Below, one piece after another: positions 8,343 to 17,171 of a DNA stretch of 42,713 nucleotides. Location: NCBI RefSeq assembly GCF_000212855.1, contig NZ_GL890993.1:2317931-2360643 (forward strand), given 5' to 3'. The DNA comes from Streptococcus sanguinis SK355 (lineage in GTDB: Bacteria; Bacillota; Bacilli; Lactobacillales; Streptococcaceae). A program made the translations under genes and the position numbers. Every line of letters begins with the position of its first letter. Position 1 is the first letter of the stretch. Below the pieces are notes generated by a model. That model saw only the letters and a list, made by a program, of their open reading frames with translations, did no database searches and was not told where the DNA came from.

Positions 8343-11300
8343 CTATTCTGCTGAAATTCCCAGAATTTCTCGAATTTCCTCCACAGAGAGACTGGATTTG
8401 GCTTCTGCTCCGTCCAGAATAGTCGAAACCAGATTGCGCTTGCTCTCCTGCAACTCCTGTATCTTCTCCTCAATCGTACCCCGTGTAATCATCCGATAGA
8501 CTTCGACATTGCGCTCCTGACCGATACGGTGGGCACGGCCGATGGCCTGGGCCTCAACTGCTGGATTCCACCAGAGGTCGACCAAGATGACTGTGTCTGC
8601 ACCAGTCAGATTGAGACCGACACCTCCAGCCTTGAGGGAGATTAGAAAGGCTGAACGCTGGCCCTCATTGAAGGCTGTTGTCATGTCCTGACGCTCCTTG
8701 GCCGGAGTAGAGCCAGTAATCTTAAAGGACTCCATGCCCATCTTGTCCAGTTCACTCTTGATAATATCCAGCATACCACGAAATTGTGAAAATATGAGGA
8801 CACGGCGATTACCATCTTGTATCTGTTCAAGTAATTCCCGCAAACTTTCCAGCTTACCGCTCTCGCCCTCGTAATCTTCCATAAACAGCTTCGGAGTGTC
8901 ACAGATCTGGCGGAGGCGCATAAGACCTGACAGAATCTCTATCTTGCTGCGGTTGATTTCATCTTCTGTCGCATGGATAATTCTGTCCTGCATCTGCTTG
9001 AGCAGAGCCAGATAGATAGTCTTCTGACTATCTGCCAATTCATTGCGATAGGCAACTTCAATCAAATCAGGCAATTCCTGCAGCACATCTTCTTTCTTGC
9101 GCCGCATGACAAATGGTTTGATATAACGGGCGACTTTCTCAGCCGGCAGTTTTAAAAATTCCTTTTTACTTGGCAAAAGTCCTGGCATGACAATCTGGAA
9201 AATAGACCAAAGTTCTCCCAGATTATTCTCAATCGGCGTCCCAGAAAGGGCATAGGTATGCTCCACTTCAAAATCTCGCAAATACTGGGCAATCTTGGTC
9301 TGGTCATTTTTCATCACCTGAGCCTCATCCAAAATCAAATACTGGAAGTGATTGTCCTGGTATTCTTCTACATCCTGTCTAAAGGAAGCATAGCTAGTAA
9401 TGGTAATCTGATGCTTCTCCGCTATCAGCTCATCACGAACATTTTTCAGACCATACACCACCGCCACATCCAGATGCGGAGCAAATTTAGCAAACTCATC
9501 GCTCCAGTTGTAAATCAGGCTGGATGGCGCCAAGATTAAGACTTTCTTAGAGTCATCTATACGCGAACTCAGAAAAGAAATCGTCTGCAGAGTCTTCCCT
9601 AGTCCCATATCGTCAGCCAGAATTCCACCAAATCCATACTTATCCAACATAGATAACCACTTGACACCCGTCTCTTGGTAATCCCGAAGGTCAGCCTTGA
9701 CTTGCAGCTTGGGAAGCGGAAATTCCTCAGGGTGAGTCAGGTCAAAGGCCAGTTGATGCACATCTTTTGAAAACTGTACCCTATCCTTGCCCTTAAAGAA
9801 CTCTGCCAGTTGATAAGCCGCCAGACTGCTGGTCTGAATAAAGCCATTTTTAGTCCGCTTACTCCGCAGCTGCTGCAAAGTCCGACTCATCTCCTTGGTC
9901 TCTTCATCGAAAATCAAGACTTGCCCAGACTTACTGATAAAGAAGTCCTGCTCCTTAAAGAGCGAATCAAGCACTGCGTCTATCTCTGACTGCTCAATGC
10001 CAGCAAAATCAAAACCAACATCCAAGAGGCCGCCCTTCATCTTGACAGAGATCCTTGGACTTTCTGTCTGTGCCAGTGCCTCTAACTCTTCTGTCATGCT
10101 GACATGGCCCAAAGCCTCAAAGTTGGGAATGACTTCTGAGAAGAAATGATAAATTTCTTCTGGCTTCAGAGGCGGTCGCTGACTGTAAAAGTCTGCCACA
10201 AAACCTGCCTGCAGCATTTGCTTAAAGACTTGCTGCTCATGCTCAAAATTACCCGCAAAAGGCAGACGTTCCAAATCTTTGCGAGTCGTCACCTTCCTGT
10301 CTTCATAGTCAAAGACAGTGTCCAAAATCAGACGCTTGTCAGGACCGATGTCAAAGTCAAACTTGGCTGTAAAGTCATGAATCATCATACTTTCAGGTGC
10401 TTCTACCCGGCCAACCTTTTTAAACTCAGACAAACTGGAAGCCAGCTTCGTCCTCTCCGACAAGTCGAATTGCAGGCGCTTCAACCGATCATGCTCTATA
10501 GGCAGCTCCCGTAAAGCCTTCATCAGTCTAATCTGCTGAGGATTTAGCTGGTAGAAAGTATCTCCATAAAAGATAAACTGGCCATCATAAAGCAGCTTAT
10601 AATTCTTCTCAGCAATGACTAGCTCAAAATGCTCTTCATGCTCTTCCACTTGGAAAGTATAAACTTCTGCCTCTTCATGTAAATCTTGGAAAAAGACTTC
10701 ACTGTAGTCGTAAAGGCTGTACTCTAAGCGGAAAGAAGACAGATTCATCAGGAAGATAACTCCCTCTTCAAAGATGCTGGCTGGGAAGAAAAGATTGCGC
10801 CCAGCATTTGGGAAAACCAAAGAAGAATCTTGCCCCTGATAGTCGAGAACTAGCCCCTGCAGGAAAACGAGCAAATCTTGACTGGCTTCATCAAAATCCT
10901 CCAAATGAATAGCCTCATAATAACTCTTACCAATCTGATAATGCCCGCCCTTTTCCAAGGTCCGAAGGAATGAAAGAACGTCTCGGACAACATAAGAGCG
11001 CTCGTCCGGCAAGCGACTGATCCGAAGACTCCAGAGAAACTGCCCTGTATAAGAGTCCTCCTGACCAGTAGCCGAGAGCTCATAACGAACCTGTTGATCG
11101 GATTTTTCCGGCAAGACCTTATCCAAGAACAAGCTTCCGAAAGAAACCAGCTCTTGGGTCTCCTGACTGGTCAACTCCTCTTCTTCCATACTCTTTAGCA
11201 CATCTTTTCCCGATGGGGCATTTTTCAGATAATACTCCAAGGCTGCCAGATGGGCACAGTATTTTTTCTTCTGGAAAAAGTCGCAATAACAAAAGATGAC

Positions 11301-11444
11301 ATCATCATCCAAGCTATAGCGCAGATTGCACTCATCCACACGAGCATATAAAAGTGAATCACTGACCTCAAGGATTACTACCTTATTGTTTTCAACCAGA
11401 GCAATTCCTTCTGTCCGAATCTTACCAGGAATTAATTTTGCCAT
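8343..11444 (-). CDS. SNF2-family DEAD-like helicase with SWIM zinc finger
   Basis: A 1033-residue Swi2/Snf2-type ATPase that probably remodels DNA-protein complexes. The SWIM zinc finger is at the N-terminus (Cys52, Cys54, Cys63, His65). After a long bacterial SNF2-associated region, the ATPase core carries motif I (DDMGLGKT, about 610-620), motif II (LDEAQ, about 706), GTPIENN (about 736), and the C-terminal motifs GGVGLNLTGAD and QAIGRAHRIGQ (about 970). The ATG at 11444 has AAGGTGG 5 bases upstream; an upstream GTG at 11453 is rejected. It corresponds to the Snf gene of the pneumococcal murC region. No partner suggestive of a defence system is adjacent, so a housekeeping role is likelier. 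Confidence 0.93.
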   Translation of the reverse strand: MAKLIPGKIRTEGIALVENNKVVILEVSDSLLYARVDECNLRYSLDDDVIFCYCDFFQKKKYCAHLAALEYYLKNAPSGKDVLKSMEEEELTSQETQELVSFGSLFLDKVLPEKSDQQVRYELSATGQEDSYTGQFLWSLRISRLPDERSYVVRDVLSFLRTLEKGGHYQIGKSYYEAIHLEDFDEASQDLLVFLQGLVLDYQGQDSSLVFPNAGRNLFFPASIFEEGVIFLMNLSSFRLEYSLYDYSEVFFQDLHEEAEVYTFQVEEHEEHFELVIAEKNYKLLYDGQFIFYGDTFYQLNPQQIRLMKALRELPIEHDRLKRLQFDLSERTKLASSLSEFKKVGRVEAPESMMIHDFTAKFDFDIGPDKRLILDTVFDYEDRKVTTRKDLERLPFAGNFEHEQQVFKQMLQAGFVADFYSQRPPLKPEEIYHFFSEVIPNFEALGHVSMTEELEALAQTESPRISVKMKGGLLDVGFDFAGIEQSEIDAVLDSLFKEQDFFISKSGQVLIFDEETKEMSRTLQQLRSKRTKNGFIQTSSLAAYQLAEFFKGKDRVQFSKDVHQLAFDLTHPEEFPLPKLQVKADLRDYQETGVKWLSMLDKYGFGGILADDMGLGKTLQTISFLSSRIDDSKKVLILAPSSLIYNWSDEFAKFAPHLDVAVVYGLKNVRDELIAEKHQITITSYASFRQDVEEYQDNHFQYLILDEAQVMKNDQTKIAQYLRDFEVEHTYALSGTPIENNLGELWSIFQIVMPGLLPSKKEFLKLPAEKVARYIKPFVMRRKKEDVLQELPDLIEVAYRNELADSQKTIYLALLKQMQDRIIHATEDEINRSKIEILSGLMRLRQICDTPKLFMEDYEGESGKLESLRELLEQIQDGNRRVLIFSQFRGMLDIIKSELDKMGMESFKITGSTPAKERQDMTTAFNEGQRSAFLISLKAGGVGLNLTGADTVILVDLWWNPAVEAQAIGRAHRIGQERNVEVYRMITRGTIEEKIQELQESKRNLVSTILDGAEAKSSLSVEEIREILGISAE

Positions 11445-11471
11445 AATTACCACCTTACATTTATCTCACCA

Positions 11472-11480
11472 TTATACCAT
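11472..11480 (-). promoter_or_regulatory. Extended -10 promoter of the SNF2 helicase gene
   Basis: TGG-TATAAT on the minus strand, about 30 bases before the ATG. The -35 region is weak. It lies just downstream of the der terminator. Confidence 0.55.
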
Positions 11481-11491
11481 ACTTTCGACAT

Positions 11492-11527
11492 AAAAAAAGA
11501 AAAGCAAGCTCTTATGCTTACTTTCAT
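11492..11527 (-). terminator. Terminator of der
   Basis: On the minus strand GAAAGTAAGC pairs with GCTTGCTTTTC around a 6-base loop and is followed by a run of seven T. Confidence 0.8.
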
Positions 11528-11571
11528 TTTTACATGTAAACGTATGTTTGTCAAATTGCTGTTTTACAACT

Positions 11572-12882
11572 CTACTTCCGCTTCCTTGCAATCAAGTGAA
11601 TCGGGGTTCCTTCAAAGACAAAAGCTTTGCGAATTTGATTTTCCAAGAAACGCAGGTAAGAGAAGTGCATGAGTTCTTCTTCGTTGACAAAAATGACAAA
11701 GGTCGGTGGCTTGGTCGCTACCTGAGTCGCATAAAAAATCTTGAGGCGTTTGCCCTTGTCAGTCGGTGTCGGATTAATGGCAATGGCATCCATGATAACA
11801 TCATTGAGCACCGCTGATGGAATACGGGTATTCTGACTCTGACTGATTTGCTTAATCATATCCGGCAGCTTATGGAGACGCTGCTTGGTTAAGGCAGAAA
11901 CAAAGATAATCGGGGCATAAGAAAGGTATTGGAACTGGTCTCGGATATCCTCTTCCCAGTCTTTCATGGTATGGTTATCTTTTTCCAACGTATCCCACTT
12001 ATTGACAACGATGACAATACCTTTTCCTGCTTCATGGGCAAAGCCAGCGATTCGCTTGTCGTACTCACGAATTCCCTCTTCGGCATTAAGAACCATGAGA
12101 ACGACATCTGAGCGATCGATCGCCCGCATAGCCCGCATGACAGAGTATTTTTCCGTGTTTTCATAGACCTTGCCTGACTTGCGCATACCAGCCGTGTCAA
12201 TCATGGTAAATTCCTGACCTTCACTATCTGTAAAGACCGTATCAATAGCGTCACGCGTTGTACCAGCCACTGGGCTAGCAATGACTCGGTCTTCCCCCAA
12301 GATGGCATTGATCAAGCTAGACTTGCCGACATTAGGACGCCCAATCAAGCTAAACTTAATCATATCAGGATTTTCGACGACTTCTTCATTAGGCAGATTT
12401 TCAACGATCGCATCAAGAACATCCCCTGTACCAATCCCGTGAACTGAGGAAACTGGGAATGGATCACCCAAGCCAAGCGCATAGAAATCAAAAATTTCAT
12501 TGCGCATTTCAGGATTGTCGACCTTATTGACCGCTAAAATAATCGGCTTATGAGTCTTATAGAGCATGCGAGCCACATACTCGTCCGCATCCGTAATACC
12601 TTCCTTGCCAGACACGACAAAAACGATAACATCTGCTTCATCCATGGCGATCTCAGCCTGGTGCTTGATTTGCTCCATAAAAGGCGCGTCAACATCATCA
12701 ATTCCGCCCGTATCAATAATACTAAACTTACGGTTGAGCCAGTTTGCGGTCGCATAGATTCGGTCGCGGGTCACCCCTTCGACATCTTCTACAATGGAAA
12801 TCCGCTCACCAGCAATCCGATTGAAGAGCGTTGACTTGCCGACATTGGGACGGCCGACAATGGCAATAGTTGGTAAGGCCAT
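11572..12882 (-). CDS. der: Ribosome-assembly GTPase Der (EngA)
   Basis: Essential tandem GTPase that helps mature the 50S ribosomal subunit. In 436 residues there are two full G domains: the first has GRPNVGKST (about 10-18), DTGG and NKVD; the second has GRPNVGKSS (about 182), DTAGM and NKWD. A C-terminal KH-like domain ends with a basic IARKRK tail. It is the last gene before its terminator and lies downstream of a nitroreductase gene on the same strand, the usual streptococcal arrangement with dnaI and dnaB. Confidence 0.97.
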   Translation of the reverse strand: MALPTIAIVGRPNVGKSTLFNRIAGERISIVEDVEGVTRDRIYATANWLNRKFSIIDTGGIDDVDAPFMEQIKHQAEIAMDEADVIVFVVSGKEGITDADEYVARMLYKTHKPIILAVNKVDNPEMRNEIFDFYALGLGDPFPVSSVHGIGTGDVLDAIVENLPNEEVVENPDMIKFSLIGRPNVGKSSLINAILGEDRVIASPVAGTTRDAIDTVFTDSEGQEFTMIDTAGMRKSGKVYENTEKYSVMRAMRAIDRSDVVLMVLNAEEGIREYDKRIAGFAHEAGKGIVIVVNKWDTLEKDNHTMKDWEEDIRDQFQYLSYAPIIFVSALTKQRLHKLPDMIKQISQSQNTRIPSAVLNDVIMDAIAINPTPTDKGKRLKIFYATQVATKPPTFVIFVNEEELMHFSYLRFLENQIRKAFVFEGTPIHLIARKRK

Positions 12883-12924
12883 GTTTTTCCTCTTTCATTC
12901 TTTAGGACAGAGCCAAACTCCGCC

Positions 12925-13641
12925 CTATTTTTCTAATTTCTTTTCTTTGAACAATTGGTCAATAGCCTGATTAGGCTCCTGACCAAATTGAGCAGCTAGG
13001 CGCTGACTCCAGGTTTCCTTAGCTCGCTCACCGGCATATTCAGTCTGTACGCGGTCATAGGCTTGGATAGTGGAACAATCCTGTTCACGATATTCTTCCT
13101 CAAAGACCACCGCTTCATAAGGCAGACGTGGCTTGACTGCATGGTTCTGGTTGGGAGTTCCCAGAGCAATCCCAAAGACAGGATAAGTGTAGTCCGGCAA
13201 CTTGAAAAGCTCCGCTATTTGACTGGCAGCATAACGAACCAATCCAATGATTACCCCACCATAACCCAGACTTTCAGCTGCTAAGAGAATATTTTGACCC
13301 GCCAGAGCGGCATCTACTGAGCTAATCAGGAGATTCTCCGGCCCCTCAGGATAAAAGTCTTCCGTATGCATATGAACGCCCTTTTGAGCACGATTGAGAT
13401 CGCCAACAAAAAGCAGGAAGGCCGAAGACTGCCGAATGGCTTCTTGGGGCACCAGGTCAAAGAGGGCTTCTTTTTTCTCTTTGCTTCGCACCACAATGAT
13501 AGAATAAGACTGAAAATTCTTCCAGCTGGACGCAGCCCGCCCAGCATCAATGATGGCACGTAATTCCTTATCCGAAATCTGCTCCTCAGTAAAGCGGCGA
13601 ACAGATGTATGAGCTTTCATCAAGTAAATCGTTTCATTCAT
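12925..13641 (-). CDS. NADPH-dependent nitroreductase/flavin reductase family protein
   Basis: A 238-residue flavoprotein of the NfsA/FRP type, expected to bind FMN and reduce flavins or nitro compounds with NAD(P)H. Visible signatures are the N-terminal HTSVRRF (FMN phosphate contact), GRAASSWKNFQSY, and the central AAESLGYGGVIIG loop. AAGGAGA precedes the ATG, which overlaps the dnaI stop in an ATGA arrangement, so translation is coupled to dnaI. The substrate is not predictable. The C-terminal 40 residues are charged and fit the NfsA-like subfamily. Confidence 0.9.
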   Translation of the reverse strand: MNETIYLMKAHTSVRRFTEEQISDKELRAIIDAGRAASSWKNFQSYSIIVVRSKEKKEALFDLVPQEAIRQSSAFLLFVGDLNRAQKGVHMHTEDFYPEGPENLLISSVDAALAGQNILLAAESLGYGGVIIGLVRYAASQIAELFKLPDYTYPVFGIALGTPNQNHAVKPRLPYEAVVFEEEYREQDCSTIQAYDRVQTEYAGERAKETWSQRLAAQFGQEPNQAIDQLFKEKKLEK

Positions 13642-14534
13642 CGGCGGTTCTCTCCTTCTAGTCGCACCTCCTGTGCTAGAAACTTAATTCGCTCCATAAC
13701 TCGCTTGGCCTGCCAAGTTTCATCGCCATTCTTAGAGCTGGCAAAGTGTCGTTCCAAATCCGTAAAACTAAAGTTAGAAGTAAAGAAAGTTGGCAGATTT
13801 TCCTGCATGCGGTGCTGTAGAATGACCTGCAAAATCTCATCGCGCATCCAGGGGCTAGACTGCTCTGCACCGATATCGTCCAAAATCAGCACTTGAGCTG
13901 TCTTGACCTGGTCAATCTTCTCCTTTACCAAGCCGGAACTGATTGCATTCTTCACATCCAAAACAAAGCTTGGGTAATGAACTAGAGTAGTTGAAGCCCC
14001 TCGCGCTACTGATAATTCATGAGCTAAAGCAGCCATCAAATAACTTTTCCCAATACCAAAATCTCCATAGAGATAAACAGCCTTTTGATAATTAGGATAA
14101 GCAGCGACAAAATTAGCCAATCGTTCAAAAATTTCATCACGATTCTTTTTTAAGTCAATTTGACCGAAACTCGCATCTTTAAGGCTAGAAGGTAGGTTAA
14201 TTAGATTGATCCGATCTTTAATATTTTTCAACTTTTCCAGCTCAATCAACTCAGGCGTCTCCTCATAGGCAACATCCGCATAGCCTTCATTTTTCACCAA
14301 GATTGGCTTATAGCCCTTGGCAATATAGGTCTCATCCCCCAGCAAGAAACGATTGCGCTCCGTAATATACTGGTTAAACTTGGAGACACTCCGCTGAATC
14401 TCAGCTTGGGTCAGCTTTTCCCGCTGGATAAAGGCTGCCACATCTGGGTCCGCCATGATTTGCTTGACCAGCTCCTGATAGTCAAACTGCCGCACCCTAT
14501 TCATATGAGGCATATTCTGTCCTATTTTCTCCAT
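13638..14534 (-). CDS. dnaI: Primosomal protein DnaI (helicase loader)
   Basis: AAA+ ATPase that loads the replicative helicase with DnaB and DnaD. The 298 residues carry an N-terminal helicase-binding region (DnaI_N, to about residue 100), Walker A GDFGIGKSY (about 157-165), and Walker B LILDDIG. The ATG directly abuts the dnaB stop and its own stop overlaps the nitroreductase start by 4 bases, so nrdR-dnaB-dnaI-nitroreductase is one tightly packed operon. Confidence 0.96.
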   Translation of the reverse strand: MEKIGQNMPHMNRVRQFDYQELVKQIMADPDVAAFIQREKLTQAEIQRSVSKFNQYITERNRFLLGDETYIAKGYKPILVKNEGYADVAYEETPELIELEKLKNIKDRINLINLPSSLKDASFGQIDLKKNRDEIFERLANFVAAYPNYQKAVYLYGDFGIGKSYLMAALAHELSVARGASTTLVHYPSFVLDVKNAISSGLVKEKIDQVKTAQVLILDDIGAEQSSPWMRDEILQVILQHRMQENLPTFFTSNFSFTDLERHFASSKNGDETWQAKRVMERIKFLAQEVRLEGENRR

Positions 14535-15695
14535 TTAATCGCCACCCGAACCCTTTCTAATTTTTTCTAAAAGCTTGCGTCTTTTCTCTTCTAATTTTGC
14601 TTGTTGTTCAGGAGTAGTATCATCTTTATAGTCAGGATTACTCCAGTCAGGTACGTTGCTCTTGGTAGAGCCTTGTCCAGATTTAGCTGGACGATTATTC
14701 GTCTGCTGGCTGCGCTCACGAATTTTCAAGACAGCTTCCTCAGCTGTCGTCACCTTTTGATAAGAAAAATCATTGGCTACCTTGAGAGCATACTTTTCAT
14801 TGAGATTGGCTGAATCCACCTTATTAAAGGTCAAGAGCAAGATTACGTTAATAACCTCATCCAAAAGGCCCAATTCAGCTAAATCCAGCAAAAGCTTTCT
14901 CTCCGTCCGTGTAATAGCAGCCTGACGGGTTTTTTTGATTTCTGCCAGAAAGACCATTGGAGATGTTCGTTTTGCCTCTTGAATGATAGACTGCTCCTGC
15001 TTAGAAAATTGGCCTTCTACTGGGTTCTGAGCTAGCTTTTGCTTCATCCGCTTGGTAGAAATGACCTGAGAAACAGCAGTTTCTCTCGCCAAGACATAGG
15101 TCTCATACCAAGTCCACTTCTTCTGCTCAGCAATTGCAAACAATTCTAATAAATCTTCTTTTTCATTGGCAAAGCGAAGATTGTCCTGAGCCATCCGTTG
15201 CTTGAAATACTCCAAATCAAAATCATTGGCCTTTCGCACTGCCCTTGGCTGCTCAGCTTCCATACCAAACACCTGCATAAAAGGCTTGACCAATTTCTCT
15301 CCACTAGGATTTTCTGGCCGCAGGGCATCTGCAGCAGCTTCGCCGATTTTCTTTTCCAAGAGCCGGCTGTACACATTATGGCTGAAAAATTCCTCCGCCT
15401 TTAAGGTCGGGTGGAGTTGAACCAGATAATGGTCATCTGTTTGATAAAGGTCCACTAGCTTAATCGCCGCCAAACGCTCAAAACTTTCTTCTAAAATATT
15501 AAGTCCAAAATTTAAATGATTGAGAATCTGACTGAAGAGGTGCTGTTTTTGCCCATTATCCACAAAAGACAGCAGATAAAGATAAAGTGTTACCGCTTCT
15601 CTCCCCAAAATCGGCAGATAGAGCTTGGTCAAGATAGCAATATCAGGGCTGACTGCATTATTGCGCAAGAAAGAAAACTGATGGTTTGGTTTCAT
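14535..15695 (-). CDS. dnaB: Replication initiation/membrane attachment protein DnaB
   Basis: The Gram-positive DnaB, a helicase co-loader (not the E. coli helicase). It has 386 residues with an N-terminal DnaB/DnaD winged-helix region and a C-terminal DnaB_2 domain; the tail is rich in Gln, Lys and Glu. It abuts nrdR upstream and dnaI downstream without a gap. Gene order nrdR-dnaB-dnaI is the standard one in streptococci and confirms the call. Confidence 0.94.
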   Translation of the reverse strand: MKPNHQFSFLRNNAVSPDIAILTKLYLPILGREAVTLYLYLLSFVDNGQKQHLFSQILNHLNFGLNILEESFERLAAIKLVDLYQTDDHYLVQLHPTLKAEEFFSHNVYSRLLEKKIGEAAADALRPENPSGEKLVKPFMQVFGMEAEQPRAVRKANDFDLEYFKQRMAQDNLRFANEKEDLLELFAIAEQKKWTWYETYVLARETAVSQVISTKRMKQKLAQNPVEGQFSKQEQSIIQEAKRTSPMVFLAEIKKTRQAAITRTERKLLLDLAELGLLDEVINVILLLTFNKVDSANLNEKYALKVANDFSYQKVTTAEEAVLKIRERSQQTNNRPAKSGQGSTKSNVPDWSNPDYKDDTTPEQQAKLEEKRRKLLEKIRKGSGGD

Positions 15696-16169
15696 TTATT
15701 TGTCCTTTTTCTTCTTGGACCCCTTAGTAATCTGCTTGAGCAGGCTTTCTAGCTCTCCCACATCCTTGAAACTCCGGTAAACACTGGCGAAACGAACGTA
15801 GGTGATTTCATCCAGCTCTGCCAGTTCATCCATGACTAAGGATCCAATATATTCACTATTGATTTCATTATCGCTCTGACTGCGGACCTTTTGCTCGATT
15901 CGGTTGACAATCTCTTCTATTTCGTCACTAGATACTGGCCGCTTTTGAGCGGAGCGAATAATACCGTTAAAAATCTTATCCCGAGAAAATTGCTCGCGTG
16001 TCCCGTCCTTCTTGACAACAACTAGGGTTCTCTCTTCAACACGCTCGTAGGTCGTAAAGCGGTGTTGACATTCCTCACACTCACGACGGCGACGGATCGT
16101 ATTTCCATCTTCTGCCTGTCTGCTATCAACTACACTTGATTTATTCCCACCACATTTCGGACAACGCAT
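15696..16169 (-). CDS. nrdR: Transcriptional repressor NrdR
   Basis: Zinc-ribbon/ATP-cone repressor of ribonucleotide reductase genes; it senses dATP/ATP through its cone. The 157 residues start with the CPKCGG...CEECQHRF zinc ribbon (Cys3, Cys6 and a second Cys pair near 31-34) and continue with the ATP-cone ([16 protein letters not shown]). AGGAGGAAATGG-like ribosome binding and an extended -10 (TGT-TATAAT, 16199-16207) are upstream. It leads the dnaB-dnaI operon. The extended Lys-rich C-terminus is normal for streptococci. Confidence 0.97.
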   Translation of the reverse strand: MRCPKCGGNKSSVVDSRQAEDGNTIRRRRECEECQHRFTTYERVEERTLVVVKKDGTREQFSRDKIFNGIIRSAQKRPVSSDEIEEIVNRIEQKVRSQSDNEINSEYIGSLVMDELAELDEITYVRFASVYRSFKDVGELESLLKQITKGSKKKKDK

Positions 16170-16198
16170 ACCATTTCCTCCTAGAATCCTAATACTTC

Positions 16199-16207
16199 AT
16201 TATAACA
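16199..16207 (-). promoter_or_regulatory. Extended -10 promoter of nrdR-dnaB-dnaI
   Basis: TGT-TATAAT on the minus strand about 30 bases before the nrdR ATG. A -35 box is not convincing. Confidence 0.55.
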
Positions 16208-16282
16208 CGTTTTCAAGAATAACAAAAGACAGCCGTTTGGAGGGTAATATTTCACCATTTTGCCCTAAAAATATGTTTATCA

Positions 16283-16327
16283 AAAAGAAAAAGAGAGGCA
16301 ATCTGTTGTATTCACAGTCTTGCCTCA
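16283..16327 (-). terminator. Terminator of the PTS-phosphatase operon
   Basis: On the minus strand GAGGCAA and CTGT pair with ACAG and TTGCCTC, followed by a T-rich stretch. It lies just after the EEP protein stop. Confidence 0.8.
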
Positions 16328-16338
16328 TCTTTTTACCA

Positions 16339-17154
16339 TTATAAAGTCACTTGCACTTCTAAACCAAAGTGGTCACTGACAACAGGGGTTTCTTTCCCGT
16401 CAAAGACGACAGCGGAACGCTCAACGTCCATCCCTTGGCTAGTGAAAACATAATCTATCTTCAGAGCGTGCTTATTGTCATCCCAGCCTGCAATAGTCCC
16501 TTCTACTGTCGCCTCACCGCTAGCTTCTTTTGCAGCAGTATGACTATCCTGCAGCTTCAGGGGACTGGCTAAGATGGTCTGGTAGCCTTGCTGACCGACC
16601 GGATTGTTGAAGTCCCCCATCAGGACCAGAGGACTTTCTGCTTTTAGCAGCTCTGCTTCAAGCTTAGCCCATTCCCCCTGAAAGCCTTTGTCCCACCAAG
16701 ACAGATGGCAGGAGGCAATTGTCAGCAATTGACCTTCTACCTCAGTCTCGGCTAGCAAGACCTTGCGGGTATGGTAATCCGTAGGATCATTAGCCTCTGA
16801 TACCAGAACTTCTCCAGGAGCCATAGGATTTCTAGATAGGATTGCCACTCCTTCGTTGTAAATATCAAACCCAATATGATTATAGGCCCAGGACCAATGA
16901 TAGTCCAGCCCTGCTTCAGCCAACTTTTCTACCAGACATAGAGCAAAATTATCTTGATGAATCGCAACCGCTCCTTCAACCGCCTGATAGAAAGGAGCCT
17001 GAACAACCTGTTCAGACTCCGTTAATTGATTGACTTCCTGCAGGCAAATGACATCATATTTTTCTTGAAGAATGCGTTCTACAAGCTGATTAAGCTTGGT
17101 TTCTTGCTTTTCTTCCATCCAACTATGAGTATTTAATGTCAGGAATTTTGCCAT
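16339..17154 (-). CDS. Endonuclease/exonuclease/phosphatase-family protein, possibly a sugar-phosphate phosphatase (MapP-like)
   Basis: A 271-residue metal-dependent phosphoesterase of the EEP fold. The catalytic set is visible: Asn in LTLNTHS, Glu in ICLQEVN, His in SCHLSWWDKG, Asp and Asn in MGDFNNP, and the terminal Asp-His in VSDHFG. No signal peptide is seen, so it is cytoplasmic. It starts 17 bases after the PTS permease stop and shares its terminator, so the two are co-transcribed. In lactobacilli and enterococci an EEP enzyme, MapP, removes phosphate from maltose 6'-phosphate delivered by the MalT permease. The same pairing here makes MapP a reasonable guess, but this is inference from context; nuclease activity is not excluded. 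Confidence 0.85.
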   Translation of the reverse strand: MAKFLTLNTHSWMEEKQETKLNQLVERILQEKYDVICLQEVNQLTESEQVVQAPFYQAVEGAVAIHQDNFALCLVEKLAEAGLDYHWSWAYNHIGFDIYNEGVAILSRNPMAPGEVLVSEANDPTDYHTRKVLLAETEVEGQLLTIASCHLSWWDKGFQGEWAKLEAELLKAESPLVLMGDFNNPVGQQGYQTILASPLKLQDSHTAAKEASGEATVEGTIAGWDDNKHALKIDYVFTSQGMDVERSAVVFDGKETPVVSDHFGLEVQVTL

Positions 17155-17171
17155 GATTTCTCTTTTCTATA

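Noticed and set aside
8343..11444. SNF2 helicase as part of a DISARM- or BREX-like defence system
   Set aside because: No methyltransferase, DUF1998 or other partner is adjacent, and the gene order matches the normal pneumococcal murC region.
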